Part shown: in pieces, positions 53,216-60,393 of the stretch | Layout of the letters: the number at the start of each line of letters is the position of its first letter | Numbering within the stretch: position 1 is the stretch's first letter | DNA from: an uncultured Winogradskyella sp. | Lineage (GTDB): Bacteria; Bacteroidota; Bacteroidia; Flavobacteriales; Flavobacteriaceae | DNA length: 64,000 nt | Direction: 5' to 3' | Assembly (NCBI RefSeq): GCF_947496485.1 | Contig: NZ_CANMCZ010000004.1 | Location: 1-64,000 of the forward strand | Program-made: the position numbers and the translations under genes | Notes under the pieces: generated by a model | Databases searched by the model: none | What the model saw: only the letters and a program-made list of their open reading frames with translations | Told to the model about the DNA's origin: nothing

Positions 53216-53836
53216 TTAAACTTGGTCTTTAATTTTAACGATAGCCCACGTTTTGTTTTTGCGCTTAACGGCATAAATATTGTCTGCTAAGTACCTTGAA
53301 GTAATTTGAGGGATTCCACCAAAAAAATCCTTATCCAATACGACATTAACACCATCTTGAGTGAGGTAGTATGTAATTTCTCCATCGGTATTAACAAGCA
53401 CTTCAAAATATCTGTAATTCACTATATTTTTGTCTAAGGCAGTATTTTTACCAATAACTTGTTTATCTAATTTAAGAGCGATAGCTACTTCGTTATAAAA
53501 ATTTGTCGAATTCAGAAATTCTGGTTTTATTACTGTTTTTCCTGATTTATCGATAAAACCAAAATAGGAGATGCCTTCTCTAATCTCAACGATTTGGCAT
53601 CTGTCATTATTGAAAATAGGATAATGGCCATCGTCATTCTCTGTAAGGACTAAATCTGTTCTATAGTCTATGATCAGTTGAGCTTCTTTATTTATAAAAG
53701 CCCATTTGCCATCTTTTTTAATTGCAGCCACATCATCGTGAAATGGAGAAATAAAATCTAGATTCTCAATAGATTGTGCAAATCCAAAAATTGGAATTAT
53801 AACTAATGCTAAACATAAAATTGCTAACTTTTTCAT
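53216..53836 (-). CDS. WG-repeat-like secreted protein
   Basis: 206 residues with a signal peptide (LALVIIPIFGFAQS). The mature part contains WG-type repeats (KKDGKWAFINKEAQLIIDYR and YFGFIDKSGKTVIKPEF), short beta segments with G/K/W spacing and an aspartate or lysine turn. The family binds carbohydrate or protein partners in some cases; function here is unknown. First gene of the five-gene operon from box 19. Confidence 0.75.
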   Translation of the reverse strand: MKKLAILCLALVIIPIFGFAQSIENLDFISPFHDDVAAIKKDGKWAFINKEAQLIIDYRTDLVLTENDDGHYPIFNNDRCQIVEIREGISYFGFIDKSGKTVIKPEFLNSTNFYNEVAIALKLDKQVIGKNTALDKNIVNYRYFEVLVNTDGEITYYLTQDGVNVVLDKDFFGGIPQITSRYLADNIYAVKRKNKTWAIVKIKDQV

Positions 53837-53863
53837 GATGTTTTATTTTACTAGTGAATACAT

Positions 53864-53906
53864 CAAAATTAGGACTAGTATAATTATTAAGAAATGATAT
53901 TTATCA
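53864..53906 (-). promoter_or_regulatory. FNR/CRP-type box promoter of the M50/ABC operon (box 19)
   Basis: Box TGATATTTATCA at 53895-53906, perfect -7 element TAATTTTG on the minus strand (53871-53864), in register. Confidence 0.8.
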
Positions 53907-53947
53907 GACTAAAAATAGTCATAATGGCATATTATAATACCCTTTTG

Positions 53948-54361
53948 TTATTTACCTTTTTTTAATTCAATATTAAGTTTCGCAAGTAATATGACTTCTG
54001 ATTTATTTTGGCCAGAAAAACTAGCTGAGATTTCTCCTGCTGTTTTTAGAATCAATGAATTTATATTATCTGTAAAAATAGATTCGTTTTGTTTTTTGAA
54101 GTTTATAAAACTGTTATAACAGGCTTCAGCATCATACTCACGGTCATCTCTAAGCCATTTAAAAGTCTCTATTATATTAGCTTTCAGGTTGTTCGCAGAA
54201 CTATCTTCAATAATACTTTTACTTAGCCAATACTTTTTAACCAATTTTTCTAAGACTTCAAATTCTTCATCTCTAACAGAATTATCTATTGCTGCTATGG
54301 CATAAAATAGTTTACCAAGGTTTTGGTAAAACTGGAATAGTGTATTGTGATTTAAATCCAA
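53948..54361 (-). CDS. Small helical protein, TerB-like
   Basis: 137 all-helical residues. The segment FYAIAAIDNSVRDEEFEVLEKLV resembles the first metal-binding helix pair of TerB-like (tellurite resistance/COG3793) proteins, with an acidic D-x-x-V-x-x-E-E turn. The rest is less typical. It is divergent from the sensor kinase over box 20. Confidence 0.6.
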   Translation of the reverse strand: MDLNHNTLFQFYQNLGKLFYAIAAIDNSVRDEEFEVLEKLVKKYWLSKSIIEDSSANNLKANIIETFKWLRDDREYDAEACYNSFINFKKQNESIFTDNINSLILKTAGEISASFSGQNKSEVILLAKLNIELKKGK

Positions 54362-54380
54362 AATTAAACAAGATTGTGAG

Positions 54381-54454
54381 TGAAATTAAAGTAACTAATC
54401 GTCAATTTCAATGATATAAATCAGTTTTAAGTAATCACTAAACTTATACCTTTG
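54381..54454. promoter_or_regulatory. FNR/CRP-type box promoter of the sensor kinase (box 20), possibly bidirectional
   Basis: Box TGATATAAATCA at 54412-54423. Plus-strand TACCTTTG (54447-54454) is a perfect -7 in register and leads into the kinase/regulator operon, implying autoregulation. On the minus side TAATTTCA (54388-54381) fits with one mismatch for the TerB-like gene. Confidence 0.8.
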
Positions 54455-54519
54455 TATTAGGCTAACACATAGAATTTGCTTAAATTTAAGGGTAATTGTG
54501 ATGCTATAAATAACCTGTT

Positions 54520-56400
54520 ATGCTTCAACAAGATCAAGAAATATTTAACATACTTCTAGAGGCCGTTTCTGAAGGCGTCATTATTGTTGACAATCAGCAG
54601 CATATAATGGAAGTAAATGCAACTGCCGAAGTTATGTTTGGCTATAAAAAAAGTGAATTATTTCAAAAAGATTTAAATCTACTTATTCCTTCAAATTATC
54701 ACGCAAGTCACGCTAATCATTTCGAAAAATTCATAGAACAAGGCAAGAAAAGACCCATGGGTAAAGCCTCTGATATTTATGGCTTGAAAAAGACAGGTGA
54801 TATTTTTGATATTGAGGTAGAATTAAGCCCTTTTACAATTTACAACAAGACCTACGTTATGGCTTTGGTCAGAGATATTTCAGGGCTAAAAGAGACTGAG
54901 AAAAACTTAATGCTTAAGAGTATAGCTCTTCAATCTGCTAGTAACGGCATTATTATCACAGATGCCTTAAAAAAAGACAACCCTGTTATTTATTTTAATT
55001 CAGCTTTTCAGAGGTTAACAGGCTATTCTAGCAAAGAAATACTTAATCATAATTGTAGATTTTTACAAGGTAAGGACAGAGATCAGAAACCGCTAAAAAA
55101 ATTAAGAAAAGCTATTGATAAGGGTGAAAGTTGCCAAGTTATATTGCGTAATTATAAAAAGGATGGTTCTTTATTCTGGAATGATTTATACATAATGCCA
55201 ATTATTGATAAACATGGTGTAGTAACCAATTTTATTGGGATTCAAAATGATGTTACCTTAAGAAAAAAAGCTGAGGCAGAGCGAAATCACTTAGCCACAA
55301 TTTTTGATGAATCTTTAAATGAAATATATGTTTTTGATAGTAAAACATTGCAGTTTATAAATGTTAATTATGGTGCCCTAAAAAACATAGGTTACACTAT
55401 TGAAGAATTAAAAACAATGACACCTCTAGATTTAAAAATTCAGGAGGATGAAGTTAATTTTAAAAATAATATAGAGACCTTACGAAAAAAGAATGTTGAA
55501 AAATTAGAGTTTGAAACCATTCATCAACGAAAAGATGGTACAACTTATCCTGTAGAAGTCCATTTACAGTTGAGTAACTTAGGAGAAGTAGAGGTTTTTG
55601 TAGCTATAATTTTAGATATCACCGAAAGAAAAAATTATACAGAAAAACTCGAAAATAAAGTAGAGGAACGCACAAAGCAGCTCAATGAAGCTTTATCTAA
55701 AGAAAAAGAACTTAATGAGCTTAAAACAAAATTTTTGTCTCTGGTATCGCACGAGTTTAAAACCCCTTTAAGTGGTATTTTAACATCATCAGTTTTACTT
55801 AGCAAGTACACTTTAAGCAGTCAACAGCAAAAACGCGATAAGCATGTTAAAATCATTGCAGATAAGGTTCAGTACTTAACTTCTATTCTTAACGATTTTC
55901 TGTCGCTAGAACAGTTAGAAACAGGTAAACTAAATTATAATTTCACTAATTTTAAACTGAGTAAAGTTATCGATGAAGTTATTTATAATGCCAATATGTT
56001 ACTAAAGAAAGGACAGTCCATAAAGTATCCAGACAATATAGATGATCTATCACTCTATCAAGATGAAAAGAGTATTACTTTAATACTATCTAATTTAGTG
56101 AATAATGCCATAATATATTCTCATGAACATAAAGCTATTAGCATCTTTGTTAACCAAAATGAAACAGAAACCACAATAAAAATTGAAGATGAAGGTATTG
56201 GTATTCCTTTAAAAGATCAAAATAACATTTTTGATCGCTATTATAGAGCAGAAAATGTTAGTAATACCCAAGGCACAGGTATTGGTCTTAATATTGTTAA
56301 AAACCATTTAGAAAATTTAGGTGGTACTATTACTTTTGAAAGTAAAGAAAATACAGGTACAACATTTACTATTACTATTCCTAATACAGCTACAAAATGA
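54520..56400 (+). CDS. PAS-LOV-PAS sensor histidine kinase
   Basis: 626 residues, no membrane segment, so cytosolic. PAS1 (about 8-125) is of the FixL type: the stretch YHASHANHFEKFI aligns with the FixL region that holds the heme histidine, with His64 in that position; the FixL distal arginine is not obvious. PAS2 (about 130-252) is a LOV domain with NHNCRFLQG (photoactive Cys179) and typical FWNDLYIMPI and FIGIQNDVT. PAS3 (about 258-372) is generic. A coiled coil leads to HisKA with phospho-accepting His411 in LVSHEFKTPL, and an HATPase domain with NLVNNA and DEGIGIP. The next gene overlaps by 4 bases. Confidence 0.9.
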   Translation: MLQQDQEIFNILLEAVSEGVIIVDNQQHIMEVNATAEVMFGYKKSELFQKDLNLLIPSNYHASHANHFEKFIEQGKKRPMGKASDIYGLKKTGDIFDIEVELSPFTIYNKTYVMALVRDISGLKETEKNLMLKSIALQSASNGIIITDALKKDNPVIYFNSAFQRLTGYSSKEILNHNCRFLQGKDRDQKPLKKLRKAIDKGESCQVILRNYKKDGSLFWNDLYIMPIIDKHGVVTNFIGIQNDVTLRKKAEAERNHLATIFDESLNEIYVFDSKTLQFINVNYGALKNIGYTIEELKTMTPLDLKIQEDEVNFKNNIETLRKKNVEKLEFETIHQRKDGTTYPVEVHLQLSNLGEVEVFVAIILDITERKNYTEKLENKVEERTKQLNEALSKEKELNELKTKFLSLVSHEFKTPLSGILTSSVLLSKYTLSSQQQKRDKHVKIIADKVQYLTSILNDFLSLEQLETGKLNYNFTNFKLSKVIDEVIYNANMLLKKGQSIKYPDNIDDLSLYQDEKSITLILSNLVNNAIIYSHEHKAISIFVNQNETETTIKIEDEGIGIPLKDQNNIFDRYYRAENVSNTQGTGIGLNIVKNHLENLGGTITFESKENTGTTFTITIPNTATK

Positions 56401-57455
56401 CTACAATTTTAATCATCGAAGATGACGCAGTGTTAAGAGACAATACTGCCGAATTATTAGAACTTTCTAACTACAACGTCATTACAGCACCAAATGGAAA
56501 AGTAGGTGTTGATATGGCAAGAAAGCAACTACCAGATATTATTATATGCGATATTATGATGCCAGAGCTTGATGGTTATGAAACACTTAAGACCTTGTCT
56601 CTTAATGAAACTACAAAGTACATTCCATTTATTTTTCTTTCAGCAAAAACCGAACATAAAGATATTAGAAAAGGAATGGATTTGGGAGCAGATGATTATA
56701 TAACTAAACCTTTTAGTGAAGATGAGCTTATTAGCGCCATTGAAAGTCGTCTTGCCAAAGCTGCTATACTAAAAGACTATAGACAAAAGGAGCAAAACTC
56801 AATTGCAAAATCAGATACTGAAGAAATTAAATCCTTAAATGACTTAAAAAATTATTTTGATGATTACGGAACTGTTTTTACTGTAGAAAAGGATACTATT
56901 ATTTATAGAGAAGGGGATCATTCTAATTATATCTATCTTTTATCAAAAGGTAGTGTTAAGTGTCACATAATTGATGAGCAAGGAAAGGAATTAATTACTG
57001 CATTATACAAAGAAGATGATTTGTTTGGTTTTTCTTCATTCATTAATAATAATCTACCCTATAAAGAAACAGCAACAGCCATAGATGATGTAGAAATGCT
57101 AGGCATTTCCGCAATGAAGTTTAATGAGATATTAAATGAAAATCATAAAGTAACTATGGAACTTATACAGTTATTGTCTGACGATCTTGCAACCATGAAA
57201 AATCAACTTTTAGAAATGGCCTATGGATCTGTTAATCGAAAAACAGCTGCAACTATTATAAAGTTTGCAGAAAAAATTAATCGAAAACCCGAAGATGCCA
57301 TTAAAATTTCTAGAAGTGATTTAGCAAGTGTAGCTGGTATAGCTACTGAAACCTTAATCAGAGCTTTAACTAGTTTTAAAAAGCAGGGACTCATTAAAAT
57401 TGATGGTAGAAATATAAAAGTTTTAGACATCTCTAAGTTAAAGCATATAGCTTAA
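56397..57455 (+). CDS. Receiver domain fused to CRP/FNR-type regulator
   Basis: 352 residues. REC domain 1-122: acidic pocket IIEDD, phospho-acceptor Asp52 in ICDIMMPELDG, Ser82 and Lys104 in DYITKPFSE. A cNMP-binding-like domain follows (about 157-290, with YREGDHSNYIYLLSKG) and then an HTH_Crp domain (about 292-352). Its recognition helix GIATETLIRAL keeps Glu318 and Arg322, the residue pair that in FNR and CRP reads the TGA/TCA half-sites; the intervening FNR serine is isoleucine. No N-terminal FNR cysteine cluster. ATGA overlap with the LOV kinase shows the pair works together. Inferred: binds the 27 boxes of this island. Confidence 0.92.
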   Translation: MTTILIIEDDAVLRDNTAELLELSNYNVITAPNGKVGVDMARKQLPDIIICDIMMPELDGYETLKTLSLNETTKYIPFIFLSAKTEHKDIRKGMDLGADDYITKPFSEDELISAIESRLAKAAILKDYRQKEQNSIAKSDTEEIKSLNDLKNYFDDYGTVFTVEKDTIIYREGDHSNYIYLLSKGSVKCHIIDEQGKELITALYKEDDLFGFSSFINNNLPYKETATAIDDVEMLGISAMKFNEILNENHKVTMELIQLLSDDLATMKNQLLEMAYGSVNRKTAATIIKFAEKINRKPEDAIKISRSDLASVAGIATETLIRALTSFKKQGLIKIDGRNIKVLDISKLKHIA

Positions 57456-57467
57456 TATTCGTAAATA

Positions 57468-57510
57468 TGACTTATATCATTTTCATTGACATATCTTACT
57501 AATAAATTTG
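57468..57510 (+). promoter_or_regulatory. FNR/CRP-type box promoter of the first Usp gene (box 21)
   Basis: Box TGACTTATATCA at 57468-57479, perfect -7 element TAAATTTG (57503-57510), in register, immediately after the regulator gene. Confidence 0.8.
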
Positions 57511-57528
57511 TAGGAAAGTTGATGTGTG

Positions 57529-58377
57529 ATGAAAAATATTCTCTTACCCACAGATTTTTCTGAAAATTCATGGAATGCTATAAAATATGCGATTCATTTT
57601 TTCGGAAAAATAGAATGTAATTTTTACTTATTGCATGTATGCAGATTTGATAATTTGGCAGTTGCTGATTCTTCATTAACTCTAAATCAAGAAGTAATTG
57701 ATAATATTTACACTAAGCCTACTAAGCAAAAATTACGTTCTACATTAAAGCAGATTTTGAAACTCATACCTAATCATAAAAATCATAAATTCTATACGCT
57801 TACAGACTACGGGTTTTTTATAGAATCTATTCGCAAAAATGTTGAAGAAAAGCATATAGATTGTATTGTAATGGGCACAAAAGGTGCTTCAGGATTAGAA
57901 AGAATAATCTTAGGGACCAATACAGCAGATGTTATTACCAAAGTAAAATGCAATGTGTTTGCTATTCCTGAAAATGCCGAATATATACCACCAAAAGAAA
58001 TTGCCTTTCCAACAGATTTCTCATTATCTCATAGTTTACAGGTTTTGCAACCAATGACTGAAATTATAGAACGGTTCAATGCTTCTTTAAGAATTCTTCA
58101 TATCAGTAAGAAAAAGGCAGATTTAAATGATGATCAAAAGAATAACAAAGAATTACTAGTGGATTATTTTAATAATCACGATTTCACTTTTCATTATTTA
58201 ACAAACAAAAAAGTAGAAGATGCAGTGCAATGTTTTGTAGAGAGTAGAGATATTAATTTAATATGTATGGTTGCTAAAAATCTGAATTATTTTCAGCAAA
58301 TATTATTTCATTCTAGAATTGAGAAGATAAGTTATCATACAGATGTACCATTTTTGGTATTACACGAAAAAAACTAA
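57529..58377 (+). CDS. Tandem-domain universal stress protein
   Basis: 282 residues, two UspA folds in one chain. The first half starts KNILLPTDFSENS and carries the ATP-binding G-x2-G-x9-G-(S/T) motif in MGTKGASGLERIILGTN; the second half (from about 155, EIAFPTDFSLSH) has lost it. The ATG at 57529 is used; an overlapping GTG at 57526 would add one residue. Box 21 lies 50 bases upstream. First of six Usp genes at this end of the window. Confidence 0.92.
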   Translation: MKNILLPTDFSENSWNAIKYAIHFFGKIECNFYLLHVCRFDNLAVADSSLTLNQEVIDNIYTKPTKQKLRSTLKQILKLIPNHKNHKFYTLTDYGFFIESIRKNVEEKHIDCIVMGTKGASGLERIILGTNTADVITKVKCNVFAIPENAEYIPPKEIAFPTDFSLSHSLQVLQPMTEIIERFNASLRILHISKKKADLNDDQKNNKELLVDYFNNHDFTFHYLTNKKVEDAVQCFVESRDINLICMVAKNLNYFQQILFHSRIEKISYHTDVPFLVLHEKN

Positions 58378-58381
58378 TATT

Positions 58382-58768
58382 ATGGACAATTCAATTTTTT
58401 TGGCAAAGTTTTGGGGCTGGTATCTCATTATTTTCTTTTTAATATTAAGTCTTAATCCTAAACGTATTAAACAAATATTTGATGATTTAAAAGATCAGAA
58501 ATTCTTGATTCTTTCTGCCTTAATAGCAGTGATTGTCGGATTACTAAACATTGTTTTTCATAACATTTGGGAACCAAATTACAAACTTATTATTACACTA
58601 ATTGGCTGGTCCTCCTTGTTTATTGGTTTGGCTCTATTTGTATTGCCTAAACGAACTGTTAGTTGGTTAGAATTTGTTAATATTAAACTTGTACAAGTTA
58701 TATATATGTTGCTCTTTTTTATAGGTGTTTATTTACTCAATACAGCATATGGTATCGTGTTTTTTTAA
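58382..58768 (+). CDS. Four-helix membrane protein
   Basis: 128 residues with four membrane helices and one short charged loop (NPKRIKQIFDDLKDQK). The start at 58382 (MDNSIFLAK) is 4 bases after the Usp stop; the longer frame would overlap it. No family recognised. It is probably cotranscribed with the Usp gene from box 21. Confidence 0.68.
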   Translation: MDNSIFLAKFWGWYLIIFFLILSLNPKRIKQIFDDLKDQKFLILSALIAVIVGLLNIVFHNIWEPNYKLIITLIGWSSLFIGLALFVLPKRTVSWLEFVNIKLVQVIYMLLFFIGVYLLNTAYGIVFF

Positions 58769-58783
58769 GAAAAACTAGTTAGC

Positions 58784-58826
58784 TGATAAAGATCAGTGAC
58801 AATGGTTTACTATCTGTTTATTTTTG
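58784..58826 (+). promoter_or_regulatory. FNR/CRP-type box promoter of small RNA 1 (box 22)
   Basis: Box TGATAAAGATCA at 58784-58795, perfect -7 element TATTTTTG (58819-58826), in register. The first base of the RNA hairpin, 58831, is 12 nt from the -7 start. Confidence 0.8.
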
Positions 58827-58830
58827 TATT

Positions 58831-58922
58831 GTCATTTAGTAATGACTGAAGAAAGTGGGGATTTTCTTTAAAAATGCAATTAATCAAAAGAAAGCCAAAA
58901 TAACAATTTGGCTTTCTTTTTT
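58831..58922 (+). ncRNA. Small RNA 1, box-controlled (paralogue at 60176)
   Basis: About 92 nt, no ORF. Hairpin 1: GTCATTTAGTAATGAC (58831-58846). Hairpin 2: AGAAAGT-GGGG-ATTTTCT near 58850-58867 with an exposed GGGG loop. An unpaired TGCAATTAATCA follows. The terminator stem AGAAAGCCAAA/TTTGGCTTTCT (58889-58917) ends in a T run. All elements recur in order in the RNA at 60176. Promoter register, terminator and paired conservation argue for a real small RNA. It may be related to a listed family of flavobacterial RNAs such as the Flavo-1 motif; I cannot check this. Confidence 0.82.
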
Positions 58923-59177
58923 GAAAAAATTCCAAAAACTGATATTCCTCATTTTTGAACGCTATCTCTAGTTGTATATTAGTGTCATAATTTAAAATAA
59001 CGTTCTTTAAAATATTGAATATAATGATTCTAATATATCTATAAACTTGAAAATTTTATAGATTATAAAAAAAGTGTTTTGAACTCGTATTTAGCAATAA
59101 CTCATTCTAATGATGCTTTAGCTATTTAATTATGGTTAAAGGTTGCTTAAGGTTAAGTTTTAAAATTGAACACTTTT
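58923..59177. other. Intergenic stretch after small RNA 1
   Basis: No convincing coding frame. An asymmetric TGA-N6-TCA (58940-58951) with TATATTAG in register (58975-58982) could drive a transcript ending at the hairpin at 59178. The support is weaker than for the other boxes. Confidence 0.3.
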
Positions 59178-59211
59178 AGAAACAGGAGGTCTCGACTTCC
59201 TGTTTCTTTTC
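59178..59211 (+). terminator. Terminator-like hairpin with AAACAGGA arms (copy 1)
   Basis: AGAAACAGGA (59178-59187) pairs with TCCTGTTTCT (59198-59207) and is followed by T residues. No gene ends here on the plus strand, so it may end an unrecognised small RNA. Confidence 0.6.
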
Positions 59212-59359
59212 AAACAAACAGATTTTCATAGATTAGAGTAGAGAATTTGTATAGAAGTATTCAAATCTGTGGTTTAGTGATTGGGATTTTGATTATTAGG
59301 AATATTAAGAATTTTTAGTGATTGATTATATTGAACTATAGAATTGAATACTACTAAAA
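59212..59359. other. Intergenic stretch between the two hairpins
   Basis: ACAGATTTT near 59218 is inverted as CAAATCTGT near 59265. The segment just before the second hairpin resembles the segment before the first (AATTGAAyAC, then ACTTTT or ACTACT). No coding frame seen; perhaps a degenerate duplicate. Confidence 0.3.
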
Positions 59360-59397
59360 AGAAACAGGAAGCTTAAACTTCCTGTTTTTTTTGTTTT
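59360..59397 (+). terminator. Terminator-like hairpin with AAACAGGA arms (copy 2)
   Basis: AAACAGGAAG (59362-59371) pairs perfectly with CTTCCTGTTT (59378-59387) and runs into eight T. Similar arms to the hairpin 180 bases upstream. Confidence 0.65.
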
Positions 59398-59412
59398 TAA
59401 GGCTTATTTATG

Positions 59413-59551
59413 TAAGGTGTAATGATTGTCCTTACATTTATAGCTTTAGTCCAAAATATAAATCACCTGCATCAACAAGTCCTGGTTTAATATAACCTTT
59501 GCTGGTTAACATATCATCAATAGTGGCGCTCCATAGATGTGCTACACCTTA
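59413..59551. repeat. 9-bp inverted repeats flanking a gene remnant
   Basis: TAAGGTGTA (59413-59421) and TACACCTTA (59543-59551) are perfect inverted copies bracketing the uracil phosphoribosyltransferase remnant. No transposase gene is present between them. Confidence 0.55.
59438..59548 (-). pseudogene. C-terminal remnant of a uracil phosphoribosyltransferase gene
   Basis: The minus strand reads 36 codons and a stop with LTSKGYIKPGLVDAGDLYFG near the end. This matches the conserved C-terminus of Upp (GYIVPGLGDAGDRxFG type). There is no start codon or upstream part; the next gene's stop lies 13 bases away. It is a truncated leftover, probably from a deletion or rearrangement. Confidence 0.65.
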
Positions 59552-59561
59552 AAATAATTTT

Positions 59562-60008
59562 TTAAAACATAATATTTTGGTAAATCATAGATTTAAGCTC
59601 TTTTGGTAGTTCGCTTCTTAAGTCTTCTAATTCGCCTAATGAGATGTATTTACGCAATAGAATAAATGTAGTGTCAATATAATTTGAAGCAACTTCATCA
59701 GACTCAAAATCATGGATAGAAGTTACACCGTCATAAGCTCTCACTACATCGATAAATTCGGTCATGTTTTTAATCTTTTCTTTTTTATGAAGTGTCCAGC
59801 CATTAACATAAACGGCTTTTAAAAACATTGGGAATTGAGCAATGAGTTGCAAGGATTCTTGTGTAGAAACTACATCTCTCAATCCATGAAGAATGGATGA
59901 TAATATTCGTCCTGCTTTTTCTGTATCATCACCAATGTTTAATCCCTTTGTATATTCTTTTAAGAATGTGTTGGCTTCTGTCGCGAACTTATTAAAATTT
60001 AGTGCCAT
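59562..60008 (-). CDS. DUF2267 family protein
   Basis: 148 residues, all helical, with the DUF2267 pattern: KAGRILSSILHGLRDVVSTQESLQLIAQFPMFLKAVYVNGW near the middle and a C-terminal repeat ELEDLRSELPKEL. Function is unknown; members are often seen in stress regulons with Usp and heat-shock genes. It is a single gene from box 23, facing away from the small RNA 2 unit. Confidence 0.82.
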   Translation of the reverse strand: MALNFNKFATEANTFLKEYTKGLNIGDDTEKAGRILSSILHGLRDVVSTQESLQLIAQFPMFLKAVYVNGWTLHKKEKIKNMTEFIDVVRAYDGVTSIHDFESDEVASNYIDTTFILLRKYISLGELEDLRSELPKELKSMIYQNIMF

Positions 60009-60030
60009 GATTTTTGTTTTTAACTGTATA

Positions 60031-60073
60031 TAAAGATGCTAACTGAATGCAAAAATTGAAATGATATTTATCA
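60031..60073 (-). promoter_or_regulatory. FNR/CRP-type box promoter of the DUF2267 gene (box 23)
   Basis: Box TGATATTTATCA at 60062-60073; CATCTTTA on the minus strand (60038-60031) is in register with one mismatch. Confidence 0.62.
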
Positions 60074-60128
60074 GTGTGATTCAAATAGCACTTTTTTTAA
60101 GTTATTTTATTAAATAAAAAAGCATAAC

Positions 60129-60171
60129 TGATATTTATCAGTTGCTATTAATTAATTTCTATTTATGTTTA
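60129..60171 (+). promoter_or_regulatory. FNR/CRP-type box promoter of small RNA 2 (box 24)
   Basis: Box TGATATTTATCA at 60129-60140, perfect -7 element TATGTTTA (60164-60171), in register. The RNA hairpin begins at 60176, again 12 nt after the -7 start. Confidence 0.8.
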
Positions 60172-60175
60172 TAAC

Positions 60176-60270
60176 GTCATTTGGTAATGACATCAAGAAA
60201 ATGGGGATTTTCTAAAAAGTATGCTATTAATCAGAGAAGAAGCCAAGTTAAAGACTTGGCTTCTTCTTTT
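60176..60270 (+). ncRNA. Small RNA 2, box-controlled (paralogue of 58831)
   Basis: About 95 nt. Hairpin 1 GTCATTTGGTAATGAC (60176-60191; one loop base differs from RNA 1). Hairpin 2 AGAAAAT-GGGG-ATTTTCT, where an A-T pair replaces the G-T of RNA 1. Then TGCTATTAATCA and the terminator GAAGAAGCCAAG/CTTGGCTTCTTC. The terminator stem differs in sequence from RNA 1 but pairs equally well, a compensatory pattern expected for RNA. An apparent 60-codon frame over this region is poor and crosses the terminator. Confidence 0.82.
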
Positions 60271-60325
60271 ATGATTAATGCATTAAATCAGTGCAATATC
60301 TCTCAGATAATATTACAATCTCTTC

Positions 60326-60368
60326 TGATAATTATCATAGTTTTTGAGTTATCTACTAGTTAACTTTA
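60326..60368 (+). promoter_or_regulatory. FNR/CRP-type box promoter of the Usp pair at 60394 (box 25)
   Basis: Perfect palindrome TGATAATTATCA at 60326-60337, perfect -7 element TAACTTTA (60361-60368), in register. Confidence 0.8.
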
Positions 60369-60393
60369 CTAGTGAATGCAAAAACAAGTACCA

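Noticed and set aside
56397-57455. Classical oxygen-sensing FNR with an iron-sulfur cluster
   Set aside because: No N-terminal cysteine cluster; the sensory input is a receiver domain coupled to a kinase.
58940-58982. Possible 28th box (TGATATTCCTCA) with TATATTAG in register
   Set aside because: Not palindromic beyond the fixed bases and no clear product; kept only as a comment on the intergenic region, not counted among the 27.
60181-60363. A 60-codon open frame over small RNA 2
   Set aside because: It runs through the RNA's terminator, overlaps box 25 and has no protein-like composition; RNA conservation explains the region better.
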